Assembly (NCBI RefSeq): GCF_002105195.1
Contig: NZ_MUHU01000002.1
Coordinates: forward strand, 434,001 to 498,000
Reading direction: 5' to 3'
Source: Derxia lacustris
Lineage (GTDB): Bacteria; Pseudomonadota; Gammaproteobacteria; Burkholderiales; Burkholderiaceae_E
Length of the DNA: 64,000 nt
Notes under the pieces: generated by a model
The model's database searches: none
Told to the model about the DNA's origin: nothing
What the model saw: the letters and a program-made list of their open reading frames with translations, nothing else
Position numbers and translations under genes: made by a program
Shown here: positions 47,807 to 59,151 of the stretch, one piece after another
How positions within the stretch are numbered: the stretch's first letter is position 1
Layout: every line of letters starts with the position of its first letter

Positions 47807-49174
47807 TCAGACCAGCGCCTCGAACGGCAGCACGTCGACCAAGTCGCCGGCCGCGAGGCTGCCCTGGTGCTGGGCCAGCACGATCAGCCCGTCGGCCTCG
47901 CTCATCGACCGCAAGATGCCCGAGCCCTGCGCGCCAGTCAGATGCGCGCGCAGCACGCCGTCCTCGCCCGCGACCAGCCGCACGCGCTGGAATTCGGTAC
48001 GGCCGGGCTTCTTCTTGACTGGCGCGGCGAGCGGCAGCTTGAAGCGCGGCAGCGGCTTGACCGCCTCGCCGGCCAGCGTGAGCAGCGCATCGCGCACGAA
48101 GCAGTAGAAGGTGACCATCACCGCCACCGGATTGCCCGGCAGGCCGAACATCACCGCGCCAGCGCCCGCGCGCGCATCGTCGGCCCAGATGCGGCCGAAG
48201 GCCATCGGCCGGCCCGGGCGGATCGACATCTTCCAGAACGCCACCTCGCCGATGCGCGCCATCACCTGCTTGGTGAAGTCGGCCTCGCCCACGCTCACGC
48301 CGCCCGAGGTGATGACCGCATCGGCCTCGCCGGCGGCGCGGCGCAGCGCGGCTTCGAGCAGCGCCGGGTCGTCGCCCACGTTGCCGTAATCGAGCGCCTC
48401 GACGCCGAGGCGCGCGAGCATCGCGCCGAGGGTGGTGCCGTTGCTGTCGTAGATGGCGCCCGGCGCGAGCGGCTCGCCGACCGGCGTCAGCTCGTCGCCG
48501 GTGGAAAAGAAGGCCACGCGCAGCTTGCGTTGCACCGCCACCTGCGCAATGCCGAGCGAGGCGAGCAGGCCCAGATCGGCCGGGCGCAGCCGGCGGCCGG
48601 CGGCAAGCGCGCGGCTGCCGGCGGCCAGATCCTCGCCGCGCAGCCGGCGGTTGTCGCCGGGCTTGAGCTGCTTGCTCAGCTCGGGCGACACGCGCATCAC
48701 GCGGCCTTCGGGCGTGTCGGCCAGCTCGCAGAATTCCTGCGGCACGACGGTGTCGCAGCCGGCCGGCATGACGGCGCCGGTCATGATGCGCAGGCACCGG
48801 TCGGGCGCGGGCAGGGCGGCCGGCGCATCGCCGGCATGCAGCGTGGCGCCGAGCAGCAATTGCAGCGGCGCGTCGGCGGCGCGCGCGGCCAGGGCGCTGC
48901 CGGCAAACGCATAGCCGTCCATCGCCGAGTTGTCGTGGCCCGGCACGTCGATCGGGCTGGTCACGTCGGCGGCCAGGATGCGGCCGAGCGCGGCGCGCAG
49001 CGGCACGGTTTCCACCGCGTCCACCGGCCGCACGAAATCGAGGATGGCGGCGCGCGCCAGGTCGGCGTCGAGCGCTTCGGGGTCGTAGCCGTTGAGGCAG
49101 GAGGTGATCTGTTCGAGCGTCTTCAAGGTCGTGTCCGGGAACGGGCGTCGGCTGGCACCGACAGCGGTTGTCAT
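47807..49174 (-). CDS. moeA: Molybdopterin molybdenumtransferase MoeA
   Basis: MoeA inserts molybdate into adenylylated molybdopterin to give molybdenum cofactor. The 455-residue protein has the N-terminal domain with DVPGHDNSAMDGYAF and IMTGAVMPAGCDTVV. The MoCF-binding domain carries FSTGDELTPVG, YDSNGTT, ITSGGVSVGEADF, PGRPMAFG and FGLPGNPVAVMVTF, and a C-terminal barrel domain follows. It lies near moaA, 1.1 kb away on the same strand with the transglutaminase gene between. The ATG at 49174 adds about 30 residues before the first conserved helix; a later start is possible. Confidence 0.95.
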   Translation of the reverse strand: MTTAVGASRRPFPDTTLKTLEQITSCLNGYDPEALDADLARAAILDFVRPVDAVETVPLRAALGRILAADVTSPIDVPGHDNSAMDGYAFAGSALAARAADAPLQLLLGATLHAGDAPAALPAPDRCLRIMTGAVMPAGCDTVVPQEFCELADTPEGRVMRVSPELSKQLKPGDNRRLRGEDLAAGSRALAAGRRLRPADLGLLASLGIAQVAVQRKLRVAFFSTGDELTPVGEPLAPGAIYDSNGTTLGAMLARLGVEALDYGNVGDDPALLEAALRRAAGEADAVITSGGVSVGEADFTKQVMARIGEVAFWKMSIRPGRPMAFGRIWADDARAGAGAVMFGLPGNPVAVMVTFYCFVRDALLTLAGEAVKPLPRFKLPLAAPVKKKPGRTEFQRVRLVAGEDGVLRAHLTGAQGSGILRSMSEADGLIVLAQHQGSLAAGDLVDVLPFEALV

Positions 49175-49294
49175 CGTCGGCCGACGCCGGCCGCGCAAGA
49201 GGGCGCCTAGCATAACCAGCATCGCAAATGGCCCTTCGGGGCGGGAGTTCGCCATGGCAATGCACGCAATCGCCTTGTATCGGACGGAGCTGTC

Positions 49295-50230
49295 ATGACC
49301 GAATTCGAGCTGCGGATCGGCCTGGATTACGAGGTGACCGACCATGCGAGCCTCATCCTCAACATCGCGCCGGCGCGCACCGCGGCGCAGATCGTGACCG
49401 GCGAGACGCTGGCGCTGACCGGCGCCGAGCAGAGCGACTGGTTCGTCGACCGCATGAACGACAACCGCTTTCTGCGCGTGAATGCCGGGCGCGGCGCGCT
49501 CACGGTCGAGTACGCCTGCCGGCTGGCGATCGCGGCCGATTTCACGCCAGTCGAGCGACTGGTCGAGCGGCCGGTGGCCGAGCTGCCGGTGGACAGCGTG
49601 CGCTTTCTGCTGCCGAGCCGTTATTGCCAGTCGGACCGGCTCGGCGAGTTCGCCCAGGCCGAGTTCGGCCAGCTGGCGCCGGGCTTTGCGCGGGTGGAGG
49701 CGGTGCGCGACTGGGTCAACCGGCATGTGCGCTTCCAGCCCGGCTGGACCAATGCCTCGACCTCGGCGGTGGACACGCTGGTGGACCGGCGCGGCGTCTG
49801 CCGCGATTTCGCGCATCTGATGATTGCGCTGTGCCGGGCGCTGTCGCTGCCGGCGCGCTTCGTCACCGGCATCGACTATGCCGACGGCGAGCGCAGCGAT
49901 CCGATGGATTTCCACGCCTATGCCGAGGTGTGGCTCGGCGAGCGCTGGTATCTGTTCGATGCGACCGGGCTGTGCGCCACGACTGACCTGATCCGCATCG
50001 GTACCGGGCGCGATGCGGCCGACGTGGCCTTCGCGAGCATTTTTGGCGCGGCCAAGTGCAATGCGCCGCGCGTGGCGATGCAGCGCGTGGCCGGCGCCCG
50101 GCCGACGCCGTTGCCGCCCGGTCATGCCGCCTCGACCGCCACCTATCTGGCGAGCGATCGGGGCGCCGACATCGAGGCGACGCGGCCGCCGGTGCTGCCG
50201 ACCTCGGGTCCGGCGCTGGCGCTGGCCTGA
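49295..50230 (+). CDS. Transglutaminase-like cysteine protease domain protein
   Basis: The 311-residue protein has an N-terminal beta-rich domain (about 1-105) and a transglutaminase-like core (about 130-235) with an intact triad: Cys169 in RRGVCRDFAHLM, His207 in DFHAYAEVWL and Asp222 in LFDATG. This is the bacterial group often annotated as transglutaminase family protein, presumed to be proteases or amidases. No signal peptide or membrane helix is seen, so it is probably cytoplasmic. GGAG precedes the ATG. It is divergent from moeA and converges on moaA with 12 bp between the stop codons. Confidence 0.88.
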   Translation: MTEFELRIGLDYEVTDHASLILNIAPARTAAQIVTGETLALTGAEQSDWFVDRMNDNRFLRVNAGRGALTVEYACRLAIAADFTPVERLVERPVAELPVDSVRFLLPSRYCQSDRLGEFAQAEFGQLAPGFARVEAVRDWVNRHVRFQPGWTNASTSAVDTLVDRRGVCRDFAHLMIALCRALSLPARFVTGIDYADGERSDPMDFHAYAEVWLGERWYLFDATGLCATTDLIRIGTGRDAADVAFASIFGAAKCNAPRVAMQRVAGARPTPLPPGHAASTATYLASDRGADIEATRPPVLPTSGPALALA

Positions 50231-50242
50231 GCCGCAGCCGGC

Positions 50243-51355
<1,113 letters not shown>

Positions 51356-51510
51356 GGTCGGTCGAGTGTAGCGGCGACGCAGCGCAGCAAATTTCACGGA
51401 AGTGGACCGCTGCGCTTTGCCATGCAACACGATGCTTCGCATGGCGGATTCGCTTCGGTGAAGACGGGACAATCGCGCCAGGCCGGGCAGGTGCCGGCAG
51501 GGAGCCGTGA

Positions 51511-52908
51511 ATGCAGGATTTTTCTAGTGAAGCCAAGCGCACCGAAACCGATTCCTTCGGTCCGATCGAGGTGCCCGACGACCGGCTCTGGGGCGCGCAG
51601 ACCCAGCGCTCGCTGCACCACTTCGCGATCGGCGACGAGCGCATGCCGCGCGAGATCGTGCGCGCGCTGGCGCTGGTCAAGCGCGCCGCCGCGAGCGTGA
51701 ATTGCGCGCTCGGCCAGCTGCCGGCCGACAAGGCCTCGGTGATCGTCGAGGCCGCCGACGAGGTGATCGCCGGCCATCTCGACGACGAGTTTCCGCTCTC
51801 GGTCTGGCAGACCGGCTCGGGCACGCAGACCAACATGAACGTGAACGAGGTGCTGGCCAACCGCGCCAGCGAGCTGCTCGGCGGCGAGCGCGGCGAGGCG
51901 CGCAGCGTGCATCCCAACGACGAGGTCAATCGCGGCCAGTCGTCGAACGATGCCTTCCCGACCGCGCTGCACATCGCGGCGACCCAGGCGCTGACCCAGC
52001 GCGTGCTGCCGGCGCTGCAAACCCTGCGCGCCGCGCTGGCCGACAAGAGCCAGGCCTTCGTCCACATCGTGAAGATCGGTCGCACGCATTTGCAGGACGC
52101 CACGCCGATCACGCTGGGCCAGGAGTTCTCGGGCTATGTGGCCCAGCTCGATTTCGCGCGCCGTGCCATTGAGGCGACGCTGCCCGGGCTGCATGAGCTG
52201 GCCATCGGCGGCACGGCGGTCGGCACCGGGCTGAATGCGCATCCGCAGTTCGGCGAGCGCATGGCGGCCGAGATCGCGCGCGTGACCGGGCTGCCGTTCA
52301 CCAGCGCGCCCAACAAGTTCGCGGCGCTGGCGGGCCATGAGCCGGCCAGCTTCGCGCACGGCGCGCTGCGCACGCTGGCGGTGGCGCTGATGAAGATCGC
52401 CAACGACATCCGCTGGCTGGCGAGCGGGCCGCGCTCGGGCCTGGGCGAGCTGAGCATTCCTGAGAACGAGCCGGGCAGCTCGATCATGCCGGGCAAGGTC
52501 AATCCGACGCAGTGCGAGGCGCTGACGATGGTGGCGGCGCAGGTGATGGGCAACGACGTGGCGCTGGGCATCGGCGCGGCGAGCGGCAATTTCGAGCTGA
52601 ACGTGTTCAAGCCGCTGATCGCGCGCAATTTCCTGCACAGCGCGCTGCTGCTCGGCGATGCGATGGAGTCGTTTGCCGAGCATTGCGTGGTCGGCATCGT
52701 GCCGAACGAGGGCCGCATCACCGAGCTGCTGGAGCGCAGCCTGATGCTGGTGACCGCGCTCAATCCGCACATCGGTTACGACCGCTCGGCGCAGATCGCC
52801 AAGAAGGCGCATGCCGAGGGCACGACGCTGCGCGCGGCGGCGCTGGCGCTGGGCTTTGTCACGGCCGAGCAGTTCGATGCCTGGGTGGTGCCGGGCCGCA
52901 TGGTCTAG
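51511..52908 (+). CDS. fumC: Fumarate hydratase class II
   Basis: FumC interconverts fumarate and malate in the TCA cycle without iron-sulfur clusters. The 465-residue protein has the N-terminal segment [18 protein letters not shown], the active-site regions [25 protein letters not shown] and [11 protein letters not shown], and the superfamily signature [15 protein letters not shown]. Length is standard. It is divergent from moaA and shares a bidirectional terminator with rne. Confidence 0.97.
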   Translation: MQDFSSEAKRTETDSFGPIEVPDDRLWGAQTQRSLHHFAIGDERMPREIVRALALVKRAAASVNCALGQLPADKASVIVEAADEVIAGHLDDEFPLSVWQTGSGTQTNMNVNEVLANRASELLGGERGEARSVHPNDEVNRGQSSNDAFPTALHIAATQALTQRVLPALQTLRAALADKSQAFVHIVKIGRTHLQDATPITLGQEFSGYVAQLDFARRAIEATLPGLHELAIGGTAVGTGLNAHPQFGERMAAEIARVTGLPFTSAPNKFAALAGHEPASFAHGALRTLAVALMKIANDIRWLASGPRSGLGELSIPENEPGSSIMPGKVNPTQCEALTMVAAQVMGNDVALGIGAASGNFELNVFKPLIARNFLHSALLLGDAMESFAEHCVVGIVPNEGRITELLERSLMLVTALNPHIGYDRSAQIAKKAHAEGTTLRAAALALGFVTAEQFDAWVVPGRMV

Positions 52909-52927
52909 CGGCGCGCAGGGACGAATG

Positions 52928-52958
52928 AAAAAAGGGCGATCCGAGGATCGCCCTTTTT
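52928..52958. terminator. Bidirectional terminator between fumC and rne
   Basis: A 9-bp stem (GGGCGATCC with GGATCGCCC) has AAAAAA on the left and TTTTT on the right, so it can act as an intrinsic terminator on either strand. It sits between the convergent ends of fumC and rne. Confidence 0.92.
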
Positions 52959-52977
52959 GCTGCCGCCGACCCTGAGG

Positions 52978-55900
52978 TCAGGCTTGCGCCGGCGGCTGGT
53001 TGTTGCTGCGGGTTTCGACCAGCACCAGCGGACCGGTGTCGGCGACGACGACCGGCTTGCGCTCGCGCGGCACGCGGACCGGTGCCGGTTGCGGCGCACT
53101 GGCGGCGGCGAGCTTGCTGCTGTCGGTCTCGACCAGCGTCATGCCGGCATTGGCGAGCACTTCGCGCAAATTGCCGCCGGTCTGCGGCGCCGGCGCGGCG
53201 GCCGGGGCTGCCGCAACCGGTTCCACGATGGCGGGCGGCGGGGTTTGCGCGGCTTCGGCGGTTTCGACGACCGGTTCGGCAACGACGCTGCCAGGTTCGG
53301 CTTGCGCTGCCGGTTCGGCGGCCACGACCGGTGCAGCTTCGGCGACCGCTGCCGGCGTTTCGACGACTGCCGGTGCTGCTTCGGCAGCCGGCGCCGCCAG
53401 TTCGGGCGCGGCGACGGCTTCCACTGCCGGTGCGGCGGCGACGGGCGCGGCCGGTTCGGCGGGGATGGCCGGCGCGGCGGCTTCGGCGACCGGTGCTCCA
53501 GCGACGGGCACTTCAACGACCGCTGCTTCGGCGACCGGTGCTTCGGCGACCGCTGCTTCGGCGACCGGCGCGACCGTTTCGGTCACGTCGGCGACCGGCT
53601 CGGCCGGGCTGGCGGCGGCGATCGCCTCGGGCTGGACCGGGCTGTCGGTCGGCGCGACGGTCTCGGCGACCGGCGCAGCGGCGGCGACTGCCGGCGCCAC
53701 CTCGGCCGGCGCTTCGGCGTCGGGCGCTGCTGTGGGCTCGGCCGGCGCGGTGCCGGCTTCGAGGCTGGCGTGCGCGAGTTCGAGCGCACCGGCCTGGGCC
53801 GGCGACAGCTCGGCGGTCGGCGCAACGCCGTCCTCGCCGGTGCCGCCATCCTCGCCGCCTTCGCGACGCTCGCCGCGACCACGACCGCCACGGCGGCCAC
53901 GGCGACGCCGGCGCACTTCACCGTCGCGGGTCTCGCCCGCCTCGCCGGTCTCGTCACCGGCCAGCGCATCGGCGCTGGCGTCGGCGGCGATCGCTTCCTG
54001 CTCGCTGGCAGGCGGCGCGACCGGCTCGGCCGGCGGCGTCAGCGCCGGCGCGGCCAGGGCGATGGACGCCGGCACCACCTCGGTCGGCGGCGCGGCTTCG
54101 ACCGCATCGCCGGTCTCGACGCGCGGCGGACGGCGTTCGCCACGCCGACCGCGACCTTCGCGTTCGCCGCGCGGCTCGCGCGTCGGCTGGTTTTCGAGCG
54201 CCGGACGCGATTCGCGCTCGCCGGCCTCGCGTTCGACGCGCGGTTCGCGCTCGGCCCGCGGTTCGCGTTCCGGGCGCGGCTCGCGCGGCGCACGCGGCTC
54301 GCGGGCGGCCAGGGCTTCGCCGTCGGCACGCGGTTCGCGCTCGGCGCGCGGCGGACGTTCGCCGCGCGTGCCCCGCGATTCGCCGCGCGCTTCACGCGGC
54401 TGGCCGTCGGCGCTGCGCGCTTCGCGGCGCGGGCTTTCGCCTTCGATCCGCTCGCGCCGGCCACGACCGTCGCGCGGCGGCTGAACGCCGCGCTCACGCG
54501 AGCCGGCTTCGCGCGTCGGCGCGACGGCGGCCGTCGGCGCGGGCGCCGGGCTCGGCACCGGTGTCAGCGCGCGCACCGGTTCGGGCGCCGGCGCCGGCCG
54601 ACGGAACCAGCCGAAGATGCGGTCGATCAGGCCGGCCGGTTGCGGCGCGGGCGCGGGCTGGATCACCGGCGCGGCCACGACGGCCACCGGTGCCGGCACT
54701 TCGACCACTTCCTCGACCACGGCCGGCGCGGGCGCGCTCGGTGCCGGCTGCTCGGGCAGCACGCCCTTGACCACGGCTTCCTGGCGCGGCTTGGCCTCGC
54801 GCTCCTCGCGCTTGGCATAGCCGGTCTGCTCGGGCTCGACCACCAGCTCATAGCTGGCCTTGCCGTTTTCCAGCCGCGCGTCGTCATGACGCAGCCGCTC
54901 CAGCGTGTGATGCGGCGTCTCGAGATGCTTGTTGGGGATGAGAACGATCTCGACCTTGTGCCGCGCTTCCACCGCCGAGATCTCGGCGCGCTTCTCGTTC
55001 AGCAGAAAGGCCGCGACATCGATGGGCACCTGGCAGTGGACCGCCGCGGTGTTCTCCTTCATCGCCTCTTCCTGAATGATGCGCAGGACATGCAGCGCGC
55101 TCGAATCGGTATCGCGGATCACGCCGGTACCGTTGCAGCGCGGGCAGGTCACATGGCTGCCTTCCGACAGCGACGGGCGCAGCCGCTGGCGCGACAGCTC
55201 CATCAGGCCGAAGCGGCTGATCTTGCCCATCTGCACCCGTGCGCGGTCCACGCGCAGCGCGTCCTTCAGGCGCTGTTCCACCTCGCGCTGGTTCTTCGCC
55301 GCCTCCATGTCGATGAAGTCGATGACGATCAGCCCGCCCAGGTCGCGCAGCCGCAGCTGGCGCGCCACCTCGTCGGCGGCCTCCAGATTGGTGTTGAGCG
55401 CGGTGGTCTCGATGTCGGAACCGCGCGTCGCGCGCGCCGAATTCACGTCGATGGCGACCAGCGCCTCGGTATGGTCGATGACGATCGCGCCACCCGACGG
55501 CAGGCGCACTTCGCGCGCATAGGCCGTCTCGATCTGGTGCTCGATCTGGAAGCGCGAGAACAGCGGCACGTCATCGTGATAGCGCTTCACACGCTGGATC
55601 AGGTCGGGCATCACCACCGACATGAAGCTCTTGGCCTGCTCGAAGATCTCGTCGGTATCGACCAGGATTTCGCCGATGTCGGGCTGGAAGTAGTCGCGAA
55701 TCGCGCGCACTACCAGGCTCGATTCCAGGTAGATGAGGATCGGCGCGCGGTTTTCCTTCGACGCCGCCTCGATCGCGGTCCAGAGCTGGAGCAGGTAGTT
55801 CAGGTCCCAGCGCAATTCCTCGGCGCTGCGGCCGATGGCCGCCGTGCGCGCGATGATCGACATGCCTTCGGGCACCTCGACCTGATCGAGCGCCTCGCGC

Positions 55901-56349
55901 AATTCCTGCCGGTCCTCGCCTTCCACGCGACGCGAAACGCCGCCGCCGCGCGGGTTGTTCGGCATCAGCACCAGATAGCGGCCGGCCAGCGAAATGAAGG
56001 TGGTGAGGGCTGCGCCCTTGTTGCCGCGCTCTTCCTTCTCGACCTGGACGATGAGTTCCTGGCCTTCGCGCAGCGCTTCCTTGATCGAGGCTTCGCGCGG
56101 ATTGACGCCATCACGGAAGTAGCTGCGCGCCACATCCTTGAATGAGAGAAAACCGTGGCGGTCTTCCCCGTAATTGACGAAACAGGCTTCGAGCGATGGC
56201 TCGATGCGGGTGATGACACCCTTGTAGATATTGGACTTGCGCTGTTCGCGCCCGGCCGTCTCGATGTCGATGTCGACGAGTTTTTGTCCGTCGACGATCG
56301 CGACGCGAAGCTCTTCGGCTTGCGTCGCATTGAATAGCATGCGTTTCAT
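52978..56349 (-). CDS. rne: Ribonuclease E
   Basis: RNase E is the essential endonuclease that initiates mRNA decay and processes rRNA and tRNA. The 1123-residue protein starts [17 protein letters not shown]. The S1 domain follows (about 35-120, [21 protein letters not shown]), then the RNase H-like, 5'-sensor and DNase I-like parts ([15 protein letters not shown] holds catalytic Asp). The Zn-link is CPRC near residue 400. The C-terminal 600 residues are disordered and carry an Arg-rich block with repeated REPR units (RNA binding, about residues 675-745) and an Ala/Val/Glu/Pro-rich tail with a pentapeptide tandem repeat. GGGGAG precedes the ATG; the frame is open upstream by 75 residues without similarity. 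Confidence 0.96.
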   Translation of the reverse strand: MKRMLFNATQAEELRVAIVDGQKLVDIDIETAGREQRKSNIYKGVITRIEPSLEACFVNYGEDRHGFLSFKDVARSYFRDGVNPREASIKEALREGQELIVQVEKEERGNKGAALTTFISLAGRYLVLMPNNPRGGGVSRRVEGEDRQELREALDQVEVPEGMSIIARTAAIGRSAEELRWDLNYLLQLWTAIEAASKENRAPILIYLESSLVVRAIRDYFQPDIGEILVDTDEIFEQAKSFMSVVMPDLIQRVKRYHDDVPLFSRFQIEHQIETAYAREVRLPSGGAIVIDHTEALVAIDVNSARATRGSDIETTALNTNLEAADEVARQLRLRDLGGLIVIDFIDMEAAKNQREVEQRLKDALRVDRARVQMGKISRFGLMELSRQRLRPSLSEGSHVTCPRCNGTGVIRDTDSSALHVLRIIQEEAMKENTAAVHCQVPIDVAAFLLNEKRAEISAVEARHKVEIVLIPNKHLETPHHTLERLRHDDARLENGKASYELVVEPEQTGYAKREEREAKPRQEAVVKGVLPEQPAPSAPAPAVVEEVVEVPAPVAVVAAPVIQPAPAPQPAGLIDRIFGWFRRPAPAPEPVRALTPVPSPAPAPTAAVAPTREAGSRERGVQPPRDGRGRRERIEGESPRREARSADGQPREARGESRGTRGERPPRAEREPRADGEALAAREPRAPREPRPEREPRAEREPRVEREAGERESRPALENQPTREPRGEREGRGRRGERRPPRVETGDAVEAAPPTEVVPASIALAAPALTPPAEPVAPPASEQEAIAADASADALAGDETGEAGETRDGEVRRRRRGRRGGRGRGERREGGEDGGTGEDGVAPTAELSPAQAGALELAHASLEAGTAPAEPTAAPDAEAPAEVAPAVAAAAPVAETVAPTDSPVQPEAIAAASPAEPVADVTETVAPVAEAAVAEAPVAEAAVVEVPVAGAPVAEAAAPAIPAEPAAPVAAAPAVEAVAAPELAAPAAEAAPAVVETPAAVAEAAPVVAAEPAAQAEPGSVVAEPVVETAEAAQTPPPAIVEPVAAAPAAAPAPQTGGNLREVLANAGMTLVETDSSKLAAASAPQPAPVRVPRERKPVVVADTGPLVLVETRSNNQPPAQA
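53480..53569 (-). repeat. 15-bp tandem repeat inside rne
   Basis: Six consecutive 15-bp units of the form GCTTCGGCGACCGGT (plus-strand reading), three nearly identical and three diverged, encode an Ala-Val-Ala-Glu-Ala-type pentapeptide repeat in the disordered C-terminal tail of RNase E. Since 15 is a multiple of 3, copy-number change would keep the frame. Confidence 0.85.
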
Positions 56350-57063
56350 GGCTCCCCTCGGTTGGGGCAAGCCTCGTCGTCGTCGCTCGGTGGGCCGCCG
56401 TTGCCGGGCGTGCCGGGTGCGCTGGCAGGCGGGAAAGGGCGATGAACCCAAATCCGCAGCCATTGGGTCGGAGTCGATGCGAAAAACGGAGCGCGACTGG
56501 ACAACGGAACCCGCGACGCCGGAAAAGGCGTCGTGACTGCCGTCGCGGAGCAACGAACGGCTCGGGAATCGCACATGCAGCCTTCACGGACGCGGCGGAA
56601 ACTCCCGGCGGTGCATTCATGCGGACGGCGTGGGGTCCTGGCAATCCAGGGGCGACCATGCAACGCAGCCGATGCAGCCATGACGGCGCATCGGAGACAA
56701 CCTGACCTTTGCGGTAACCATCCGGTACGCCCGCAGCGCGCAAGACGTCGTACACGACGCCCCGCGTCCACGCGGACGCCAAACAAACGGGCTTGCTAAG
56801 TTAATCTCGTTCTTTGCGGTGAACGACCCGGGCCGCTTGATCGCTGGGAACGGGCCTACCCAATTGCTCTTCTTGTTTGCATTTGACTGGGCGCCCTGAG
56901 CGGCGAATCGGCGGGGCAATTACGCGGACCGCGCGAATCCAGCAGTGCTGCCAACCGTTGAAGACAAGTCGGCAATTCGGCGGGTTTCGGCTTTGGCGGG
57001 TTCCGCCTTCTCGCTAGCAAAAGGCGTTCTAGGCGCAGAGGCAACCGGCAAACTATAAGGTAA
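56350..57063. other. Long gap between the divergent rne and rluC genes
   Basis: These 714 bp contain no convincing gene. The part next to rne is expected to be its long untranslated leader, since rne is autoregulated through its 5' UTR in E. coli. Base composition is visibly less GC-rich around 56780-56900 and 57000-57060, where promoters are more likely. TTGACT at 56883-56888 on the plus strand is a possible -35 element, but no good -10 partner is seen. TATAAGGTAA just before the rluC ATG includes its weak ribosome site. Confidence 0.45.
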
Positions 57064-58080
57064 ATGAATCACTTGGGCAAAAGTCAATCGGAGCCGGGCG
57101 GAACCCCGGTCGGCGGCGCGGAATTGCGTGCCGATCAGGTCAATCTGGTCGAAATCGGCGGCGAGGATGAAGGGCAGCGCGTCGACAACTATCTGCTGCG
57201 GGTTTGCAAGGGCGTGCCCAAGAGCCATGTGTATCGGGTGATCCGCGACGGCGAGGTGCGGGTGAACAAGCGTCGCGTCAGCGTCGATTACCGGCTGGCG
57301 GCCGGCGATCTGCTGCGGGTGCCGCCCATCAGGCTGGCGGTGCGGGCGCCGCAGGTGGTGCCGGGCGCCGAATTCCCGGTGCTGCATGAGGACGCCGAGC
57401 TGCTCATCGTCAACAAGCCGGCTGGCGTCGCGGTGCACGGCGGCTCGGGCGTGAGCTTTGGCGTGATCGAGCAGCTGCGCGCGGCCCGGCCGCAGGCGCG
57501 CTATCTGGAGCTGGTGCACCGGCTCGACCGCGAGACGAGCGGCATCCTGATGCTGGCCAAGAAGCGCTCGGCACTGGTCAATCTGCATGAGCAGTTCAAG
57601 GCCGGCACGACCGACAAGCGTTATCTGGCGCTGGCGGGCGGCAAGGTGCTCAACGAGCGCCAGCATCTCAGGATGCCGCTGTTCAAGTTCACCGATGCCA
57701 ACGGCGAGCGTCAGGTGCGCGTGACCGATGCGGCCGATCCCAATGCGATGACCGCTCACACCATCGCGAGCGTGATCGAACGATTCGCCGCGCTGCCGGT
57801 CGATCCTGCGACTGCCACGCTGGTCGAGTGCCAGCTCAAGACCGGGCGCACGCATCAGATCCGCGTGCATCTGGCGTCGAGCGGCCATCCCATCCTCGGC
57901 GATCCGAAGTACGGCGATTTCGCGCTCAACAAGCTGCTGTCGCGCCACGGACTCAAGCGCATGTTTCTGCATGCGGTGCGCCTGAGCATCGACCACCCGG
58001 CGACGGGCGAGCGGCTGGCCATCGAGGCGCCGCTGCCCGCCGACTGCCTCAAGTATCTGGAGAAGCTGCGTCATGCCTGA
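57064..58080 (+). CDS. rluC: 23S rRNA pseudouridine synthase RluC
   Basis: RluC converts U955, U2504 and U2580 of 23S rRNA to pseudouridine. The 338-residue protein has an N-terminal S4 RNA-binding domain (about 38-95, QRVDNYLLRVCKGVPKSHVYR) and the RsuA/RluA catalytic domain. The latter carries the active-site Asp in VHRLDRETSGIL and the KTGRTHQIRVH segment. Divergent location next to rne is conserved from enterobacteria to Burkholderiales, favouring RluC over RluD. The ATG at 57064 has AAGG upstream. Confidence 0.93.
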   Translation: MNHLGKSQSEPGGTPVGGAELRADQVNLVEIGGEDEGQRVDNYLLRVCKGVPKSHVYRVIRDGEVRVNKRRVSVDYRLAAGDLLRVPPIRLAVRAPQVVPGAEFPVLHEDAELLIVNKPAGVAVHGGSGVSFGVIEQLRAARPQARYLELVHRLDRETSGILMLAKKRSALVNLHEQFKAGTTDKRYLALAGGKVLNERQHLRMPLFKFTDANGERQVRVTDAADPNAMTAHTIASVIERFAALPVDPATATLVECQLKTGRTHQIRVHLASSGHPILGDPKYGDFALNKLLSRHGLKRMFLHAVRLSIDHPATGERLAIEAPLPADCLKYLEKLRHA

Positions 58081-58750
58081 AGCGAGCGCCGGCCGTCCGA
58101 GCCGCTATGAAGTGATCGTGTTCGACTGGGACGGCACGCTGATGGACTCGACCGCGACCATCGCGCAGAGCATCCAGCTCGCCTGCCGCGACCTCGGCCT
58201 GCCGGTGCCGCCGCGCGAGCGCGCCGCGCATGTGATCGGGCTCGGGCTGCACGACGCGCTGAAGTACGCCGTGCCCGAGCTGCCCGAGGCGCGCGTACCC
58301 GAGCTGGTCGAGCGCTATCGCCATCACTATCTGAGCCGCGACCACGATCTGGTGCTGTTCGACGGCGCGCGCGAGCTGCTGGTGCGGCTCAAGGAGCGCG
58401 GGCTGTTTCTGGCGGTGGCGACCGGCAAGTCGCGCATGGGATTGAACCGCGCGCTCGGCGTGGCCGGCATCGCGCCGCTGTTCGATGCGACCCGCTGCGC
58501 CGACGAGAGCTTTTCCAAGCCGCATCCGGGGATGCTGCTCGACCTGATGGATCAGCTCGGCGTCGAGCGCGACCGCGTGCTGATGATCGGCGACACCACC
58601 CACGATCTGCGCATGGCCGAGAACGCGCGCGTCGACGGTCTCGGCGTGGCCTGGGGCGCCCATCCGCGCGAGGAACTGGCGGCGCTGCCGTCGCGCGGCG
58701 TGCTCGGCTCGATGGCCGAGCTGTCGGCCTGGCTCGACGCAAACGCATGA
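58073..58750 (+). CDS. gph: HAD-family phosphatase (phosphoglycolate phosphatase-like)
   Basis: The 225-residue protein has the HAD motifs: FDWDGTLMDS (nucleophile Asp), VATGKSR (motif II), Lys in FSKPHPGML (motif III) and MIGDTTHDLRMA (motif IV). The Gph/PGP-like subgroup fits length and cap. Its substrate could be phosphoglycolate or another small phosphoester, so the symbol is tentative. It overlaps the end of rluC by 8 bp and the Rieske gene by 4 bp. Confidence 0.85.
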   Translation: MPEASAGRPSRYEVIVFDWDGTLMDSTATIAQSIQLACRDLGLPVPPRERAAHVIGLGLHDALKYAVPELPEARVPELVERYRHHYLSRDHDLVLFDGARELLVRLKERGLFLAVATGKSRMGLNRALGVAGIAPLFDATRCADESFSKPHPGMLLDLMDQLGVERDRVLMIGDTTHDLRMAENARVDGLGVAWGAHPREELAALPSRGVLGSMAELSAWLDANA

Positions 58751-59151
58751 GCGCCCCCGACTGGATTGCCATCGCGCCCGAGTCGGCGCTGGTCGACGGC
58801 GGCGCGGGCATCCGCTTCGATCTGCGGCTCAAGCTGCCGCGCGGGCCGGAGCCGGCCACCGGCTTTGTCGTGCGCCATCGCGGGCGGGTGTTCGGCTGGC
58901 TCAACCAGTGCCGCCATGTGCCCGTTGAGCTGGATTGGGTGCCCGGCCAGTTCTTCGATTCGGCCGGACTTAACTTGCTATGCTCGGTTCACGGTGCCGC
59001 CTACGCTCCCGACAGCGGGATTTGCATCAGCGGCCCCTGCGCGCGTGATCGCCTGCAGCCGGTAACCGTCGAAATCCGCGACGGCATCATCGGCTGGATC
59101 CCGCGCGGCAGCCTGCTTCCTCCGACCACAACAACAACTAGCCATGACTGA
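58747..59151 (+). CDS. Small Rieske [2Fe-2S] protein
   Basis: The 134-residue protein is a single Rieske domain. Cys55-x-His57 (NQCRHVPVELDW) and Cys79-x2-His82 (LLCSVHGAAYAP) are the cluster ligands. No membrane helix or Tat signal is present, so this is a cytoplasmic ferredoxin-like protein, not a bc1 subunit. It overlaps the phosphatase and sppA genes on either side, so it is translated as part of this operon. The electron-transfer partner is unknown. Confidence 0.9.
   Translation: MSAPDWIAIAPESALVDGGAGIRFDLRLKLPRGPEPATGFVVRHRGRVFGWLNQCRHVPVELDWVPGQFFDSAGLNLLCSVHGAAYAPDSGICISGPCARDRLQPVTVEIRDGIIGWIPRGSLLPPTTTTTSHD

Noticed and set aside
53480..53569. CRISPR array
   Set aside because: The units are contiguous 15-bp coding repeats without spacers.
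52957..56145. A 1062-codon open frame antisense to rne
   Set aside because: Repetitive Arg/Gly/His-rich shadow of the repeat-rich rne tail; no ribosome site or domain.
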